53,575 nt of DNA, from positions 1-53,575 of the forward strand of contig JACYLU010000034.1 in assembly GCA_015272325.1 (NCBI GenBank), written 5' to 3'. This stretch comes from Synechococcales cyanobacterium C42_A2020_086. Its GTDB lineage: Bacteria > Cyanobacteriota > Cyanobacteriia > Elainellales > Elainellaceae. Position 1 is the stretch's first letter; every line of letters begins with the position of its first letter. Shown here piece by piece: positions 52,851 to 53,575 of the stretch. The position numbers and the translations under genes were made by a program. The notes under the pieces are model-generated. The model searched no databases, was not told where the DNA came from, and saw only the letters and a list, made by a program, of their open reading frames with translations.

Positions 52851-52937
52851 GCCTAACGATTGAGATGAGCCACCGCAGACAATCTCGGATTTCTCGCAGA
52901 TAACCTTGATGCGGTCGGCTCCATCGATTTGTTAGCC
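52851..52937. repeat. attC-like imperfect palindrome, site B
   Basis: It runs from GCCTAACGATTGAGATGAGC to GGTCGGCTCCATCGATTTGT then TAGCC. The arms pair (TAACgATtGAgATGAGCC against GGCTCCATCGATTTGTTA) with small bulges. GCCTAAC fits the RYYYAAC core; the right core GTTAGCC is off by one base. It has the same polarity as site A at 47146. The toxin-antitoxin pair begins 41 bases downstream. Confidence 0.5.
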
Positions 52938-52978
52938 CCTCTTCGCAACTGTACCCTAAAATTGAAGAAGCGTATTTT

Positions 52979-53218
52979 ATGGATTCTAGTCACATGGAAA
53001 GAATTACGGTTGATCCTCAAATTCACTTCGGCAAGCCTTGTATTGCTGGTACTCGTGTTCCAGTGCAAAGCATTCTGGAACTGCTAGGTGAAGGTCTTTC
53101 TTTCGCTGAAATTATCGCTGACTACTATCCTGATCTACAAATTGAGGATATTCGTGCATGTCTACGATATGCTGTCGCACTGATAGCGTCTGAAGACATT
53201 CGTCTCGTATCGGCTTAA
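52979..53218 (+). CDS. DUF433 antitoxin
   Basis: A 79-residue protein (ATG 52979; ATG 52994, giving ERITVDPQIHFGKPCIAGTR, may be the true start as most family members begin there). It shows the DUF433 helix-turn-helix: GKPCIAGTRVPVQSILELLG, GLSFAEIIADYYPDLQIEDI and a final helix. DUF433 proteins are DNA-binding antitoxins paired with DUF5615 PIN-like toxins, and the toxin frame starts two bases after this stop. Confidence 0.9.
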   Translation: MDSSHMERITVDPQIHFGKPCIAGTRVPVQSILELLGEGLSFAEIIADYYPDLQIEDIRACLRYAVALIASEDIRLVSA

Positions 53219-53220
53219 TT

Positions 53221-53575
53221 ATGAGATTCCTCCTTGACCAAGATGTTTATGCTATCACTGCAAGATTTCTGTCCGATGCTGGACACGATGTAGTTCTAGT
53301 TTCTCAGATTGGCTTATCACAAGCCAGTGATGAAGAGACCAGGGATAGAGACTACGGAAACCTTGTTTTTGTTCGAGCAATTGGCTATGGGGTACTCTAT
53401 CTCCGGGTTTTACCATCTACTGCACACTCAGTCCATGACGAACTTGCACGAGTTATACAAAGCTACTCTGAGAAAGGACTAGCTGGTGCATTTGTGGTTG
53501 TAGAACCTTATGGGCACAGATTGGCGTTGTTGCATGAAAGAGGGGTTGCGAGCGGGAGAGGCATGGTAAATTTCA
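53221..53575 (+). CDS. DUF5615 PIN-like toxin, altered and cut by the IS
   Basis: An open frame from ATG 53221 to the window edge. RFLLDQDVYAITARFLSDAG has the first acidic residue of the PIN-like site, and DRDYGNLVFVRAIGYGVLYL the second. Family members have about 14 more residues between SDEE and TRDRDYG (a helix plus the RILVT strand); here SDEET joins RDRDYG directly, an in-frame deletion. The C-terminal VVVEPYGHRL runs into the IS end at 53523, replacing the last few residues. The toxin is probably impaired. Confidence 0.78.
   Translation, partial: MRFLLDQDVYAITARFLSDAGHDVVLVSQIGLSQASDEETRDRDYGNLVFVRAIGYGVLYLRVLPSTAHSVHDELARVIQSYSEKGLAGAFVVVEPYGHRLALLHERGVASGRGMVNF
53523..53575 (+). mobile_element. 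Outer end of an insertion sequence (right window edge)
   Basis: It begins GGCGTTGTTGCATGAAAG and is the exact inverted copy of bases 1-53. It interrupts the toxin frame around codon 101. The element continues outside the window. Confidence 0.62.

Noticed and set aside
52853-53068. 71-codon minus-strand frame over the attC-like site
   Set aside because: Frames of this kind arise from the repeat sequence itself and run antisense into the antitoxin gene.
1-53575. Terminal inverted repeats as telomeres or ends of a linear plasmid or phage
   Set aside because: Only 53 bases match, they look like an IS tip, and the right copy interrupts a toxin gene. There are no replication, packaging or protelomerase genes.

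Overview
The window is a stretch of cyanobacterial chromosome. The palindrome GCGATCGC (HIP1) recurs throughout, and many genes are typical of cyanobacteria (PxcA/CemA-type protein, VIT1 with a ferritin-like domain, HEAT/zinc-ribbon protein, cyanobacterial-type CRISPR repeat). A filamentous Leptolyngbya-like organism is plausible, but that is inference. No rRNA, tRNA or phage module was seen. The first and last 53 bases are perfect inverted copies of each other and look like the outer end of one insertion sequence. The piece therefore appears to be a contig bounded by two IS copies.

Layout. 0.1-7.9 kb: VIT1-type metal transporter, a PxcA-like C-terminal relic, a sugar porter, a GH63-like glucosidase, a DUF1634/TauE pair and MarC. 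8.4-11.5 kb: an EmrA/EmrB-type efflux pair. 11.7-23.5 kb: small exported proteins (Arg/Asp-rich, helical, lipoprotein, PepSY), an esterase, a two-gene MprF-like pair (synthetase plus flippase), an OmpR-type two-component system, an AI-2E family membrane protein and DUF1003. Five transcription units here share one promoter architecture: three 11-bp phased blocks, CTTnnnnAGTT-CTTGACnnnnn-nTnnCTAnAGT. I propose they form one regulon, possibly under the response regulator encoded in their midst.

23.6-31 kb: an APC permease, an MFS carrier, a universal stress protein behind a fluoride riboswitch, a HEAT protein, an internally deleted cyclopropane-fatty-acid synthase and PxcA. 30.7-35.7 kb is a fluoride-defence island: a CLC-F type channel behind a second fluoride riboswitch, a His-rich DUF190-like protein, tandem CrcB/Fluc genes, a double-DUF190 protein and a ParB-like protein. 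Both riboswitches are followed by sequence complementary to their own 3' strand, giving a visible candidate expression platform. 35.9-39.5 kb: a 958-residue membrane-anchored protein with a lipase-like elbow and a Yip1-like membrane protein.

39.6-42.4 kb is a graveyard of IS relics (ISAs1, IS5 types), one IS5-family element that looks intact with a -1 frameshift transposase, stubs of broken genes and an orphan CRISPR of two good repeats and one decayed repeat. 42.4-46.1 kb: an unknown membrane protein, a PAP2 phosphatase, a SnoaL-like protein and an alpha/beta hydrolase. 46.1-47.1 kb: a decayed IS1-family element abutting an AraC stub. 47.1-52.9 kb: an ABC-2 exporter operon whose permease/M1-peptidase polypeptide is split by a frameshift. 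Two attC-like imperfect palindromes in the same orientation flank this operon. 53-53.6 kb: a DUF433/DUF5615 toxin-antitoxin pair whose toxin appears internally shortened and runs into the terminal IS.
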